DNA from: Nilaparvata lugens
Taxonomy: Eukaryota > Arthropoda > Insecta > Hemiptera > Delphacidae
Assembly (NCBI RefSeq): GCF_014356525.2
Contig: NC_052510.1
Coordinates: 57,983,273-58,047,272, forward strand
Length of the DNA: 64,000 bases
Reading direction: 5' to 3'
Within the stretch, counting starts at the first letter, position 1, and each line of letters starts with the position of its first letter. The notes under the pieces are model-generated. The model worked only from the letters and a program-made list of their open reading frames with translations, did no database searches and was not told the origin of the DNA. This document shows, in pieces, positions 36,008-48,706 of the stretch. The translations under genes and the position numbers were made by a program.

Positions 36008-36947
36008 ACTGGAATGGATAACTGTGGTACCAGATGTCTTGAGCATAGGATTCCAGCTTTACTGATCATTGTACTTGTCAATACTCATTTCTTAGTTATA
36101 GTTCGTATAAGAGGTCGGGATGTCCTTATAATTTTGAATTATTTTTGAATGTGTGATGGGAGATTCAATAATAATTTATTAGTAGAGTAGCTTCAATAAG
36201 GCTACTTGTAATATAAATATGAAGAAAATGAAAATCTCAGTACACTTTTTTTAAAATATTTTATCACAACATGTTTCGGACATTGATGCCATTTTCAAGT
36301 GATATGAAGTAAGTAAATTAATACTAATGGAAGATTCTTATTTTGAAACATGTTGTGATAAAATATTTCAAAAAAGGGTACTGGGTCAAAAACAACTAAA
36401 GGGTTTTTATTTTCTTTATATTTATAGCTTCAATAATTATGCAGATGTTGTTCATTAGATTCTATTTCAACTTCTACTCCATTATTTAGTATCCACTTCA
36501 TTTGAGTTGTAGTTCTTATTATCAGAATACATTCATTGTTGGGGAAGAAGATAAGAAGATAGATTACTCTCTTATCTATATTGAGAAGGATCTTTCTACT
36601 GAATACTTATATTAGAGACAGGATTTTCTATATGAACTCATAATTCCTTATCAACACTAATCATCAAGTAAATACTTGAATAATCATCATCCAATTCAAT
36701 AATTTCTATTTATTGTGATACATTCTGTGATTCATTTGAAGTACCATGTCAACCTTCGAAATTGTCAATTGAATTTATAAATGGTATTCCTGGACCGAAA
36801 ATCAAGTGACGAAGCAGTGTAAAGCAGTGTTTCATAATTTTTGTGTAGTTGAGAAGTTGATATTGTGGTAATTATTCATATGCATGAAAACGACTAAGAA
36901 ATTGTCAAAAAACCACTGATTTATTGATAATTAGAAAGACCGGTTTC

Positions 36948-39662
36948 TCGACATGATTTTGAAGTTCTATACATATATAATGTTTCGTAGAATCAATGAG
37001 GCCACAGTAGATGAAACCAGTGGGACTCCCAAGGATATATAGTATTTTGGAATTAAACCTTAATTTATTAATGAGGTGGGAATATAAAATGATTCATATT
37101 CAGACATCTCACATGAATTCTCTTTTTCAAAGTATTCATCAATTTTATTTGTCCGCGTAGACAGAAAGACAATATCTTCTAAAACATGCCAATTTGAATT
37201 ACATCGAGTATATTTTCTACTATTATGAATTTCTACTTGATTAGGAATTCATGAATCCAGTTGTTTTTCAGCTTGGGTATGGTTTTTGTATACTGCTTTG
37301 TTCTTTATTAATTGTATGTTTGTAGGTCATTGTGCTGTAGCTACGAAGATCTACTGATGTATTTTGTCTTGTTATATTTGATTTTTTACTTCTTGATGGT
37401 TATCTTGACTTATTAGGAATAGTAATTAAAGTTAATTAAAAAAGTTAGCACAGAATGCTACAGACGTCGTGCGCTACAAATGTCTGTAAAACGATAAACT
37501 GAACTCACGTCTTAACAATTATTTTGTGATTACAATTAAATACATTTTTTTTTTTTTTTTTTATGCCATTTTCAAGTTAAGGTGATACTTAAAAATGGCA
37601 TCAATGTCCGAAACATGTTGTGATTAAATATTCAAAAATGGTACTGAGATTTTCATTTTCCTTTCTATTTATATAAAAAGTAGCCCTATACAGAAGAGAG
37701 ATAGACAATTTTTAATTTTGAGAGTTATGATTGTCAATTCACACACTTGACAGCTTGAATGAAAATCTATCAAACTCACAATCTTCCCAAATTTTAGATC
37801 ATTTGGAATATTTGCCAATTATTCACTGAAGTCTATCAAAGAATAATAGCAGCAGCTTGATATACAACAAAAAAACTGATCAAATCATGACCAAGTATAG
37901 AAAATGACACTCCACAACTTCGGAAAACTTTAACACGATTGATGACAGAGTTTCTCACTCAACCAGCTGACTATGGAAAATTTGTAGTAAGTTGTAAGTC
38001 ACGGTTTTCCTTTCCCGGAAAATTCGTGCTGTTAATGTTGGAAGCACGCTCTAGTTGATGTCAAATAGAAGCTGAAGTAAACAGAAAAATGCACTCGGTT
38101 CACTGTTGTCTGTCTTTGTTTATTTGTTTTTCGTCAAAATCACGTCACAGTCGTTTGTTGAGCCCACGCTTCTTCTTCATCACCCACTTCCTCCTTTTCC
38201 CCTACTTCCTTTTCCACCTCTTCTCCCTCTTCCTCCTCTTCTTCCTCTTCCTCCTCTTCCTCCTCTTCCACCTCTTCATCCTCGTCCTCCACTTCCTCCT
38301 CTTCCTCCTCTTCCTCCTCTTCCTCCTCTTCCTCCTCTTCCCCCTCTTTCACCTCTTCCTCCTCTTCCTCATCTTCTGCGATCCTCCTTGTCACTCATCC
38401 AGCTTTCCCACGCCCACTATGAATAAGTTTGATGGGCTCGCGGTTTGTTTAGATATGATGTAATGGAAAATAAACAATCTGCGCAAATTTCAAGTACTCA
38501 CAGCGCTACTACGCTGCTGTATGACAAATCACCTCAAACTGTCACTACTCCCCTTCAAAAACATTAATTCTCCCCATTTAATCAACGCTGCCAGTCCAAA
38601 TTCAACTCCATCACGGTGAATCATCACTACAATCTGACAACATTTCTCAAGAATTACATCAACGTTCCCCGTTCAAACAATTCTGACATTTTGAATTGCA
38701 ACCACGTTTACATAAACCTCTGTTTGTAGCTGGGGAATGAGGACTCCCTAATTAACCTTTACCAGACATCTCCATGTCTACAATAATATTTTACAATGAT
38801 TATTGTTTGATATGTTTAGTGTGGGTGCATCCACTCGTACGTATACAGTGGAATAGCTTTCACTGTTCCCATTAACTAATAGGTCTACAGCGATAATATT
38901 TGTCAATGCCACCACAATATTGTGGAGAATATTCAGCTTGAAGGTTCAATTATTCTAGATGGAGTGGATCGTGGGAGGTAACACGGAGATTTTTTCTCAA
39001 AAAATCTGGTGTGGCGCACTCACACAACTTTCCTTGCCGTTATGGAAATTGTTCACCTGACGCTGGTGTTCACGCGCATCTCAAGTCTACTATCCAAAGA
39101 TATGAGCCAGCTGGTCACAGGACAATAACGCTGGATACACACGAGATCTGCTATCTCTTTATAGTGAATGATTTAATAGAATCAACAGTTGCCAACAGTT
39201 TGCAATTGAATAATCACATTTTCTCAAATTTCAAGCTTATTTTGAATTTCAGGTGAAAATGTCACTGGGCATTAATTGAAGAGATTTTCATGCTGGATTT
39301 TTTCCACTTGAAACTTTTTGTTCAAATTATATCTGAGACCTGATAATTGGAAATCTAATATCAAACTTTGCATAGATAGGGCGGAGCTCCTGAGATTTTT
39401 ACGGATATGGGACTTGTGGCAGTTGATATGGCTTATCAATGACTATTTAAGGTATGAATTTGATCAAACTAGTTGTAGCCATTTTCGAGAAAATCGTGAA
39501 AACCCCTGTTTTCGACAACATTTTCGCCATTTTAGCCGCCATCTTGAATTGCATTTGATCGAAATTGTTCGTGTCGGATCCTCATAGTGTAAGTCATTCC
39601 GTTAATTGGGAGATGAGATATCGTGTACACAGACGCACATACACTCATACACACACACACAC

Positions 39663-39740
<78 letters not shown>

Positions 39741-39781
39741 ACACACCACACACACACACACACACCACACACACACACACA

Positions 39782-39862
<81 letters not shown>

Positions 39863-39879
39863 ACACACACACACACACA

Positions 39880-39932
<53 letters not shown>

Positions 39933-40987
39933 GGACTCAGTGGACCTTAAAACGTATAAAAAATTAGAAATTGGGGTCCCTTAATTTTTTTCGGAAAGCA
40001 ATACTTCCCTTACCTATGGTAATAGGGCAAGGAAAGTAAGAAACTGGAATGGATAACTGTGGTACCAGATGTCTTGAGCATAGGATTCCAGCTTTACTGA
40101 TCATTGTACTTGTCAATACTCATTTCTTAGTTATAGTTCGTATAAGAGGTCGGGATGTCCTTATAATTTTGAATTATTTTTGAATGTGTGATGGGAGATT
40201 CAATAATAATTTATTAGTAGAGTAGCTTCAATAAGGCTACTTGTAATATAAATATGAAGAAAATGAAAATCTCAGTACACTTTTTTTAAAATATTTTATC
40301 ACAACATGTTTCGGACATTGATGCCATTTTCAAGTGATATGAAGTAAGTAAATTAATACTAATGGAAGATTCTTATTTTGAAACATGTTGTGATAAAATA
40401 TTTCAAAAAAAGGGTACTGGGTCAAAAACAACTAAAGGGTTTTTATTTTCTTTATATTTATAGCTTCAATAATTATGCAGATGTTGTTCATTAGATTCTA
40501 TTTCAACTTCTACTCCATTAATTTAGTATCCACTTCATTTGAGTTGTAGTTCTTATTATCAGAATACATTCATTGTTGGGGAAGAAGATAAGAAGATAGA
40601 TTACTCTCTTATCTATATTGAGAAGGATCTTTCTACTGAATACTTATATTAGAGACAGGATTTTCTATATGAACTCATAATTCCTTATCAACACTAATCA
40701 TCAAGTAAATACTTGAATAATCATCATCCAATTCAATAATTTCTATTTATTGTGATACATTCTGTGATTCATTTGAAGTACCATGTCAACCTTCGAAATT
40801 GTCAATTGAATTTATAAATGGTATTCCTGGACCGAAAATCAAGTGACGAAGCAGTGTAAAGCAGTGTTTCATAAATTTTTGTGTAGTTGAGAAGTTGATA
40901 TTGTGGTAATTATTCATATTGCATGAAAACGACTAAGAAATTGTCAAAAAACCACTGATTTATTGATAATTAGAAAGACCGGTTTCG
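36948..40987 (+). repeat. 4034 bp tandem duplication, copy 2
   Basis: Nearly identical to copy 1. Differences that I could see are one-base homopolymer changes (for example ACAAAAAACTG vs ACAAAAAAACTG, CATTATTTAG vs CATTAATTTAG, ATATGCATG vs ATATTGCATG) and a different pattern of CACC/CAAC interruptions in the AC array. Beyond this copy the Penelope-like element continues intact. Confidence 0.95.
39001..40041. mobile_element. CTGGTGTGGCGCACTC repeat element, copy 2
   Basis: Second member produced by the 4034 bp duplication. It differs from copy 1 chiefly in the interruptions of the AC array. Confidence 0.7.
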
Positions 40988-41142
40988 GTTATTACACCAT
41001 TGTCAATCTCTGATAAACTCAGAGATCAGAGTTTATCAGAGATTGACAATGGCGTAATAACCGAAACCGGTCTTTCTAATTATCAATAAATCAGTGGTTT
41101 TTTGACAATTTCTTAGTCTTTTTCATTCAAAGTGTTTCATAA
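40863..41142. mobile_element. Penelope-like foldback with 12 bp target duplication
   Basis: The element is 40875-41130. AGTGTTTCATAA at 40863-40874 and 41131-41142 is a perfect duplication. Left extension TTTTTGTGTAGTTGAGAAGT to about 40918, then inverted arms meeting at TGATAAACTCAGAGATCAGAGTTTATCA. The right arm contains TTGACAATGGCGTAATAACC then GAAACCGG. The AGGTGCG MITE follows immediately. Confidence 0.85.
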
Positions 41143-41318
41143 CCTTGAGGTGCGTACAGATATACGCGCCGTGAACATGAGCAATCCACTTTTAATCAGC
41201 TGACTATATATTTTTACAGAGACGGTAAGGTACAGATATAAAAAGCTTGGCATCAGCTGATTAAAAGTGAATTGCTCATGTTCGCAGCGCGTGAATCTTT
41301 TCGCACCTTTATAACCTT
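41139..41318. mobile_element. AGGTGCG foldback MITE, copy 3 (8 bp direct flanks)
   Basis: The element is about 41147-41310: GAGGTGCGTACAGATATACG to GCGTGAATCTTTTCGCACC. ATAACCTT flanks it at 41139-41146 and 41311-41318, an 8 bp duplication typical of hAT elements. The target overlaps the duplication of the neighbouring Penelope-like foldback. Confidence 0.75.
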
Positions 41319-41460
41319 TGGACAACATTAAAATTTTATAGTCATTTTTGGGGAGAAATAGTACAGGCTCAGCCTAGTGTCTCCACCAATGTCACAATTA
41401 TATAATGATTAACTTATAGTGTGTTTTGTACAATGAATGAATAAAAACATAAAATAACTA
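41319..41460 (+). mobile_element. Retroposed 3' end fragment
   Basis: TTTGGGGAGAAATAGTACAGG ... TAGTGTCTCCACC hairpin (20 bases at most identical to relatives) then ATGAATGAATAAAAACATAAA tail-like sequence. Confidence 0.45.
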
Positions 41461-42409
41461 GCTTATCAATGAAAATATTCATCCATTAACTTTTCAATGA
41501 TCAATCAATCAGTTATCATTCATGAATGGTATTGCCAAATCAATATTTTTATTTTACCTCACATTTATTTGAATCATTCCCAGTAAATAAAGATAATGAG
41601 AGGAATGAGAGAAGCAATTCCAACCAATAATAAAACTATGAATGGGTTGGGGGAAGGTAACTATCTACCATTTGAACCAATTTAGCCGATAAATACTCCG
41701 AAACTAGAATTCCTAAAGAACAATAGAATGGGCGAGCTAATCCTCGTTGCAGTGTATTGGCAGAGGCATATATCACGACATCATGGCTTATATTACGAGA
41801 TATATCTATAGATACACCATCACAGGATATATATACATATACACCGGTAGCTAACCAGCCAACGGTTATGTGGCTTAGAGCCAGGCGTCTATGTATTGTT
41901 TTGATTAAGTATAACATAATGCGATTTGACTGAACAGAGTTGGTCGATCGTCGGTTCTCCGATGCGGCCAGCTAATTTCAAAAACTGGATTTCCCGCCGC
42001 ACAAATCAGGTTGGCACAGATCAGAATCGCATGCGAATTACGCATGCAAATGCGGCTTTATTGGCTGCGGTAGTATCGGGTTTGCATATTTTCTATTTCA
42101 TTTAGATCTGGCACGCATTGTACACCTATTCAGAATTAATAGAATTGCTTACGCTCATATTGACACTCGTATAAACCGCTAATATCGGTTATATTACTGA
42201 GCCAATCAGTGATTGACGTTGGTAATATAGGCCTACCTCGAATAACAATCAGATCAATCTGAAACGCTTGAGTTTATCATCCATATTCCAACGATTTTGC
42301 GTCGATTGGAATAATTAATTTCATAATATATATCTGGTAACGAATGTTATTGAATTTTAAACTACGGCTTAAGGTAGTCTAGTAATAGTCTTTATATGAA
42401 ATTTCATTT
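41461..42409. other. Mostly unique DNA with a GC-richer core
   Basis: Bases 41980-42130 are GC-rich and carry CGCATGCGAATTACGCATGC followed by ATGCAAAT. A 93-codon minus ORF (41636-41917) is unrecognised. A regulatory element is possible. Confidence 0.35.
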
Positions 42410-43000
42410 TATTATATTTATTTATTAGGTTAGGAAAAACAATACAACGATCTGAAAATAAATAACTATAACCCAAAACTTCTTCAATTTCCTAATTTTG
42501 TCTCAAATTGTCCAAATATTATATATACATAGTTTATGTCCATTTCAACTTCTACTCCAAATCACAATATCCTATTATATTAAGCAAGCAGTTTCTGTAA
42601 TTATATATCTGGTTATTTTTATATCTGGCTATTTTTATATCTGGTTATTTATGTTTAACGGATCTCGAAAACGGCTCTAACGATTTTCACAAAATTTGAA
42701 ACATAGTAGGTTTATGATATAAAGATTCGATTGCACTAGGTCTCATCCTTGAGAAAACTTGCTGAACGACATTGAAAGGATAATTCATCCTTGTCTGAAA
42801 CAGCTGTGGATAGTAAAAAAGTGAGTATGTGAAAAATCAAAATATCGCATTCCCGAAATTTATAAGATGACGTATAGCCAGCTGTGAAATATAAACACGA
42901 TCATTTTAGAGAATTGTGTTCTGTTTATCAATAAATAAAAATAACGAGCGAAGCTCGGTACCCCGATATTGGAAATATAAATTTGGAACATAATATTAAA
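42410..43000 (-). mobile_element. Retroposed 3' end, family B, split by a Helitron-like insertion
   Basis: Minus-strand tail TAATAAATAAATATAATAAA, AGGAAATTGAAGAAGTTTTG and GTGATTTGGAGTAGAAG (42410-42569) match the element at 955-1310. The match resumes at 42970-43000 (AAATTTATATTTCC) after the Helitron-like insert. Confidence 0.6.
42570..42969 (+). mobile_element. Helitron-like element, short copy
   Basis: 5' TCCTATTATATTAAGCAAGC, interior CGGATCTCGAAAACGGCTCT, 3' stem CGAGCGAAGCTCG then GTACCCCGATAT. It is deleted internally relative to 53480-54164 (loses most of family A). Confidence 0.55.
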
Positions 43001-43259
43001 TATTAAATCATATAACCAACCCTATAATAGTCATTATTATTCATAAATCACGCACTACTTTTATATTCAATTTTTTGGTATTAGATTGATATGGAATGCT
43101 TTAATGAATAGAACGTTTTAATAGATAAGTATCGTGAGAGTATATCATGTAATTAGGAAATCAATATCCTGAATGAAAAGAAAATTTTATAGAGAAGTAT
43201 ACAGAGGTTATTAGTATAGGAGTATAAGGATGTATAGACAAATAATATAATAGAATGTA

Positions 43260-43440
43260 ATTATCTAGTTAAATTCTATACTTACTGTTAGTATCATCAT
43301 ACAATATATGAGCCACAAAGCCCATGGTTTTTTATATTTGTAACATTTTATTGTTTTTTATTTGTTTTGTAATTCTTTATTATTTCGTCTTGTCTTGTTT
43401 TTTGTGTTTTTAATAAATTGAAAATTGAAAAAACACTTCC
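43260..43440 (+). mobile_element. Possible LINE/SINE 3' tail
   Basis: T-rich 3' UTR-like sequence ending TTTTTAATAAATTGAAAATTG. No coding part. Confidence 0.3.
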
Positions 43441-44210
43441 ATGTTGTTGTGGAGGTGATGTTGTGTATATTGGATAAAAACGACTTGATGCTGTCAAAAC
43501 CACTAATTTATTTAAACAATTTAAATATTTGTTTCCGTTTTCATACTATTATTAAACTCTGGTAAACTGGAAGTTGTAGCATTGAGCAGCTGAATATATT
43601 GTGTTGGTGATGCTGTCAAAACCACTAATTTATTTAAACAATTTAAATATTTGTTCCCGTTTTCATACTATTATTAAACTCTGGTAAACTGGAAGTTGTA
43701 ACATTGAGCAGCTGAATATATTGTGAGGATGAAGCCCTACGATTGGCTATTAGGTGTTGACCAATGGAGGCTGAGCTCTACTGCCATTGGCCGAGACAAG
43801 ACACGCCGTTTGGAATATCCTGGTATGTCTCGCCTCAGCCAATCGCAGTAGAGCTCAGTTCTTATTGGTCTACAGGTAGCTAGGCCTACAGGCCAATCAT
43901 AGAGCTTCACCCACACTATAGAGTATACATTCAGTTGACTAAATTTTGATGATAAAAATTGTCATTATAATGATTTAACAACCAAAACTAGTATCCATAG
44001 CCACCTCTAATACAAGGCCGCGGCCTACGATATTGCAACGTCGCAGTGTAGGCCTAGAATCTAATACATGATTGGTGAAAAAGATCAGTTGGTATTTTGC
44101 AACTGCGACGTTGCAATATCGTAGGCCGCGGCCTTGTATTAGAGGTGACTATGCTAGTATCTCAAATTGTATTGAATGAAAAAGACTAAGAAATTGTCAA
44201 AAAAACTCGA
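43441..44210. mobile_element. Old Penelope-like foldback with internal duplication
   Basis: GATGCTGTCAAAACCACTAA...TTGTAGCATTGAGCAGCTGA is tandemly duplicated (about 43488 and 43610, ~120 bp apart). An inverted repeat centred near 43810 follows (ACGATTGGCTATTAGG..., CAGTAGAGCTCAG). The right edge GAATGAAAAAGACTAAGAAA lies after the nested MITE at 43996-44153. Confidence 0.5.
43988..44161. mobile_element. CATAGCCACC MITE copy 2 (8 bp target duplication)
   Basis: The element is 43996-44153 (158 bp). CTAGTATC flanks both sides (43988-43995, 44154-44161). Arms CATAGCCACCTCTAATACAA and TTGTATTAGAGGTGACTATG are near-perfect inverted copies running through GGCCGCGGCCTACGATATTG. Confidence 0.9.
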
Positions 44211-45402
44211 ATTGTTTTGATAGACTATTTAATACTATATAATACTGGACTCGATATTTATTCATAAACTAGATGTTTTGACAATAGAAAGACATTTTTA
44301 TCAATCATTACCATACACTCTTCACTCTCCACGTATGAAGAATCTTGAAATCAATTAATTTTCATATTTGGAATGCTAAAAAAAGCTCTCAAATTTGATT
44401 CCATTATTCAATTTCCAATTCATCCTTATCACTTTTATTTCACTTATAACTTATTCTGATTACTTCATCACTTTGATTTTGAATTATTCTCATTCTCCTA
44501 TCTAACTATGAGAACGATGATCTTGATAATCCTTGAAAAAAAGGACAGTAGCCTGATTAAATAATAGTAGTTCACCAGTAGTACTGTATTAAGTGATAAA
44601 CAGAATTATTGGAATAATAATACATAGTACGCCAACAGAAATCGGTGAATTATAGTGTACAATATTATAGATTATGTAATAATGACAGAATAGACCAGTC
44701 AACAGTATCAAATATTCATTAATTCAATTTGCGATTCTGAACGATAAAGCAATAATTCATCATCACTCATTATTGATTGACATGTTCGCAGTTAATGCAC
44801 CAGGAAAATTGCCAACACAAATTCAGAAGCTTCATTTTCTCATGATTGCATCGTCACAAAGTGGTCCTTTCCGGTAATTACAGAGTATTCCGAAATAACC
44901 GTTCAAGATTTCGATCGATATAGAAACTGCGAAATCAATCACCATAATATTAAAGAGTTGGCAACTAATGGGGCGACACTAGGTAATTTCGCCAGTCTGG
45001 AGGTATGATTATTGTCGAAGAAGCTATGATTCGGAATGTAAATAGCTGAATGGGGTCTCTCAAAACACGAAAACGATTTCAGAGGTTTATTGTTGGAAAC
45101 TGGATAAAACTCACAGAAAATAAACAGCGCCAACCATATGACGTCCAGCATAATTCTTTAAATTTGGAGGTGGAATTTCTTGGAGAAAACCTGAGTGTAG
45201 AAGAACCCTTTCAGATTTTCTTCTCAGTGTTTTATTCCGGGTGCAACTAAATATCTCTCCCTCTTTTATCCACTTTTTCGCACATCTTTCCCTTTGTTCA
45301 TAATGAATTCTCTCTAGTTTGAAGTTTATGTCTTTGCGACTTCCCAGAAGTTACTTCTCTCACTCTCACTTCTCTTACTCCCACTAGTTACTTCTCTCAC
45401 AG
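44211..45402. other. AT-rich DNA without recognised features
   Basis: Overlapping 66- and 70-codon ORFs on opposite strands near 44940-45250 are unrecognised. A CACTTCTCTCACTC-type short direct repeat occurs at 45350-45400. Confidence 0.35.
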
Positions 45403-47054
45403 ACTTGTCTTTTCCCTGTTAGCTTTCCATTATGAAACCACAGTGACAAAGGATAGCTCTTCAGGTGATGTAATTAGTGGAGGTGTTTCTTTCATAACAT
45501 ATTTTCGTGGGCTGCAGTCTGTAATGCTATCAGCTTGAATAGAAGTAACAGGAAAATCTCTCAAACTATTAGGGTAACTCGAATGGCATTGAAAGAATTC
45601 ACTTATCATCGACATTATAATCACCTACGCACAAGCCTGAGGGTTATGTGGATATCATCCTCAGGGATGAATCACTTGTTATATCATTATAATCCTTGAC
45701 AATGAGGGAAGAACATTTCTGTTGTTGTCCTCACAGTTCTGTGTTCTCCCACAATTTCCTAAACTACAGATGGAAATTACTGAGATATTACATTTATTCA
45801 AATTCTGATGAATAATGGGGTGATTTGCAGCATAAAATTTGGATTTTCATTTAATAATAATCATCATCATCATCATCATCTTCACTTCAGGGAATAGGTT
45901 CATTAATAAACATGTTCCGGTACCCATCTCTTTCTTGGTCTCCCTACATCTCTTTTTCCTGTAGGTCTATAGTTTTGGACTACAACGGGAATTCTTCCAG
46001 GTGGCATTCTATCCAAATGACTGCACCAGTTGCGTCTATTTTGAATAATTCTTTCATGTAGAGGAGCAACCAATTTAATAATGATCATTCCCGAAACTTG
46101 TTGTGCAGTGAACATAACCTTACTTTGGACATTTCACTTTACTGAATTTAGGAATGAAGTTTTGAACTAACTCTTTTTCTCCATTCAGCTACTGTCATTA
46201 TGACTAGATGTATAAATAAAAATATTTCTAACCAGTAGTGGATTCAGTAGACCAGTTTTCTTTTCAGAGCTCTAGTTCTTGAATCAGATTGAGCTCTTGA
46301 ATATCCAAATAGAACTATATTTTGATAGATCAGAGAATCATAAGATCTTACACTGAATATTGAGTAATAAGTTCCATTTATATTATTTATTATTCTACGA
46401 AGGCGACTTTCTAGAAGTATTTTAAGCCTAGGTGATGATGATGGGATGAATGATAATACAATGAAGGTAGAGTTATGAATGAATAAAAATAAAAGGTTAT
46501 GCTATCCACTTGAATTGATTTGAGTCCACTTTTCAGTCCAGAAATAAATAAACTAGAAATTCTGAGTCGAGAAGAATTTTCAGTACAAAAAGTATTTTCC
46601 ATGATAATTCTTGGAAGCTACTATTATTTAGTCTATTCAAATATGAAAATATCACTCATGAATATTAGCAATCTAATCTTAGAATCCTCTCTGATTGGAA
46701 TGTTGAATGTTATTTAGGTTGTAATGACGAACCAGATTTAAACCACTGTTTTGTTAAACTCTTTATAAACTATTTTCAAACTATGTATTTATATCACGAA
46801 CTCATTCCCAAATCAAGACCTATTCATAACTAAATTATATGGGGAAACCATAATTATTTTATTCCACTCAAGTCTACTCAAATACACTTAACTCTTGTTG
46901 AACCAAGTTCAACCTATGTATTTATATCACAAACTCATTCTCAATACCCATTTATGACTAAATTATATGGGGAAACCATAATTATTTTCTTCCACACAAA
47001 TCTAGTTTAATAACTCTTGCTAAACTATGTTCAAACTATGTATTCATATCACAA
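45403..47054 (+). repeat. 1652 bp tandem duplication, copy 1
   Basis: It starts at ACTTGTCTTTTCCCTG. Its right breakpoint lies in the 183/138 bp satellite (ATATCACAAACT|TG). A shared CAAACT/CAGACT at the joint suggests microhomology. It contains one RTE-like remnant and 46740-47054 of the satellite. Confidence 0.95.
45862..46115 (-). pseudogene. RTE-like non-LTR retrotransposon C-terminus (fragment, copy 1)
   Basis: A 70-codon minus frame reads MFTAQQVSG...NRRNWCSHLDRMPPGRIP...GKRDVGRPRKRW, the C-terminal signature that follows the reverse transcriptase domain in many insect RTE/Jockey-type ORF2 proteins (W..H..RM...R.P, then GRPRKRW). The element normally encodes the endonuclease-reverse transcriptase for target-primed insertion. 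Only the last ~65 residues remain; the upstream catalytic domains are absent and no in-frame continuation was found beyond about residue -4. Just after the stop the minus strand runs into a (GAT)n tract (45861-45878), as RTE 3' ends do. A dead, 5'-truncated copy. Confidence 0.65.
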
Positions 47055-48706
47055 ACTTGTCTTTTCCCTGTTAGCTTTCCATTATGAAACCACAGTGACA
47101 AAGGATAGCTCTTCAGGTGATGTAATTAGTGGAGGTGTTTCTTTCATAACATATTTTCGTGGGCTGCAGTCTGTAATGCTATCAGCTTGAATAGAAGTAA
47201 CAGGAAAATCTCTCAAACTATTAGGGTAACTCGAATGGCATTGAAAGAATTCACTTATCATCGACATTATAATCACCTACGCACAAGCCTGAGGGTTATG
47301 TGGATATCATCCTCAGGGATGAATCACTTGTTATATCATTATAATCCTTGACAATGAGGGAAGAACATTTCTGTTGTTGTCCTCACAGTTCTGTGTTCTC
47401 CCACAATTTCCTAAACTACAGATGGAAATTACTGAGATATTACATTTATTCAAATTCTGATGAATAATGGGGTGATTTGCAGCATAAAATTTGGATTTTC
47501 ATTTAATAATAATCATCATCATCATCATCATCTTCACTTCAGGGAATAGGTTCATTAATAAACATGTTCCGGTACCCATCTCTTTCTTGGTCTCCCTACA
47601 TCTCTTTTTCCTGTAGGTCTATAGTTTTGGACTACAACGGGAATTCTTCCAGGTGGCATTCTATCCAAATGACTGCACCAGTTGCGTCTATTTTGAATAA
47701 TTCTTTCATGTAGAGGAGCAACCAATTTAATAATGATCATTCCCGAAACTTGTTGTGCAGTGAACATAACCTTACTTTGGACATTTCACTTTACTGAATT
47801 TAGGAATGAAGTTTTGAACTAACTCTTTTTCTCCATTCAGCTACTGTCATTATGACTAGATGTATAAATAAAAATATTTCTAACCAGTAGTGGATTCAGT
47901 AGACCAGTTTTCTTTTCAGAGCTCTAGTTCTTGAATCAGATTGAGCTCTTGAATATCCAAATAGAACTATATTTTGATAGATCAGAGAATCATAAGATCT
48001 TACACTGAATATTGAGTAATAAGTTCCATTTATATTATTTATTATTCTACGAAGGCGACTTTCTAGAAGTATTTTAAGCCTAGGTGATGATGATGGGATG
48101 AATGATAATACAATGAAGGTAGAGTTATGAATGAATAAAAATAAAAGGTTATGCTATCCACTTGAATTGATTTGAGTCCACTTTTCAGTCCAGAAATAAA
48201 TAAACTAGAAATTCTGAGTCGAGAAGAATTTTCAGTACAAAAAGTATTTTCCATGATAATTCTTGGAAGCTACTATTATTTAGTCTATTCAAATATGAAA
48301 ATATCACTCATGAATATTAGCAATCTAATCTTAGAATCCTCTCTGATTGGAATGTTGAATGTTATTTAGGTTGTAATGACGAACCAGATTTAAACCACTG
48401 TTTTGTTAAACTCTTTATAAACTATTTTCAAACTATGTATTTATATCACGAACTCATTCCCAATCAAGACCTATTCATAACTAAATTATATGGGGAAACC
48501 ATAATTATTTTATTCCACTCAAGTCTACTCAAATACACTTAACTCTTGTTGAACCAAGTTCAACCTATGTATTTATATCACAAACTCATTCTCAATACCC
48601 ATTTATGACTAAATTATATGGGGAAACCATAATTATTTTCTTCCACACAAATCTAGTTTAATAACTCTTGCTAAACTATGTTCAAACTATGTATTCATAT
48701 CACAAA
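47055..48706 (+). repeat. 1652 bp tandem duplication, copy 2
   Basis: Nearly identical to copy 1; the one difference noticed is CCCAAATCAAG (copy 1) against CCCAATCAAG, a homopolymer change. The satellite continues beyond its right end. Confidence 0.95.
47514..47767 (-). pseudogene. RTE-like non-LTR retrotransposon C-terminus (fragment, copy 2)
   Basis: Identical in protein to the fragment at 45903-46115 and created by the 1652 bp duplication rather than by a new retrotransposition, because its flanks are duplicated with it. The same (GAT)n tail follows on the minus strand. The upstream endonuclease and reverse transcriptase domains are missing. Not functional. Confidence 0.65.

Noticed and set aside
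41636..41917. 93-codon minus-strand ORF
   Set aside because: Unrecognised; includes TA-rich low-complexity sequence (ATATATCTATAGATA).
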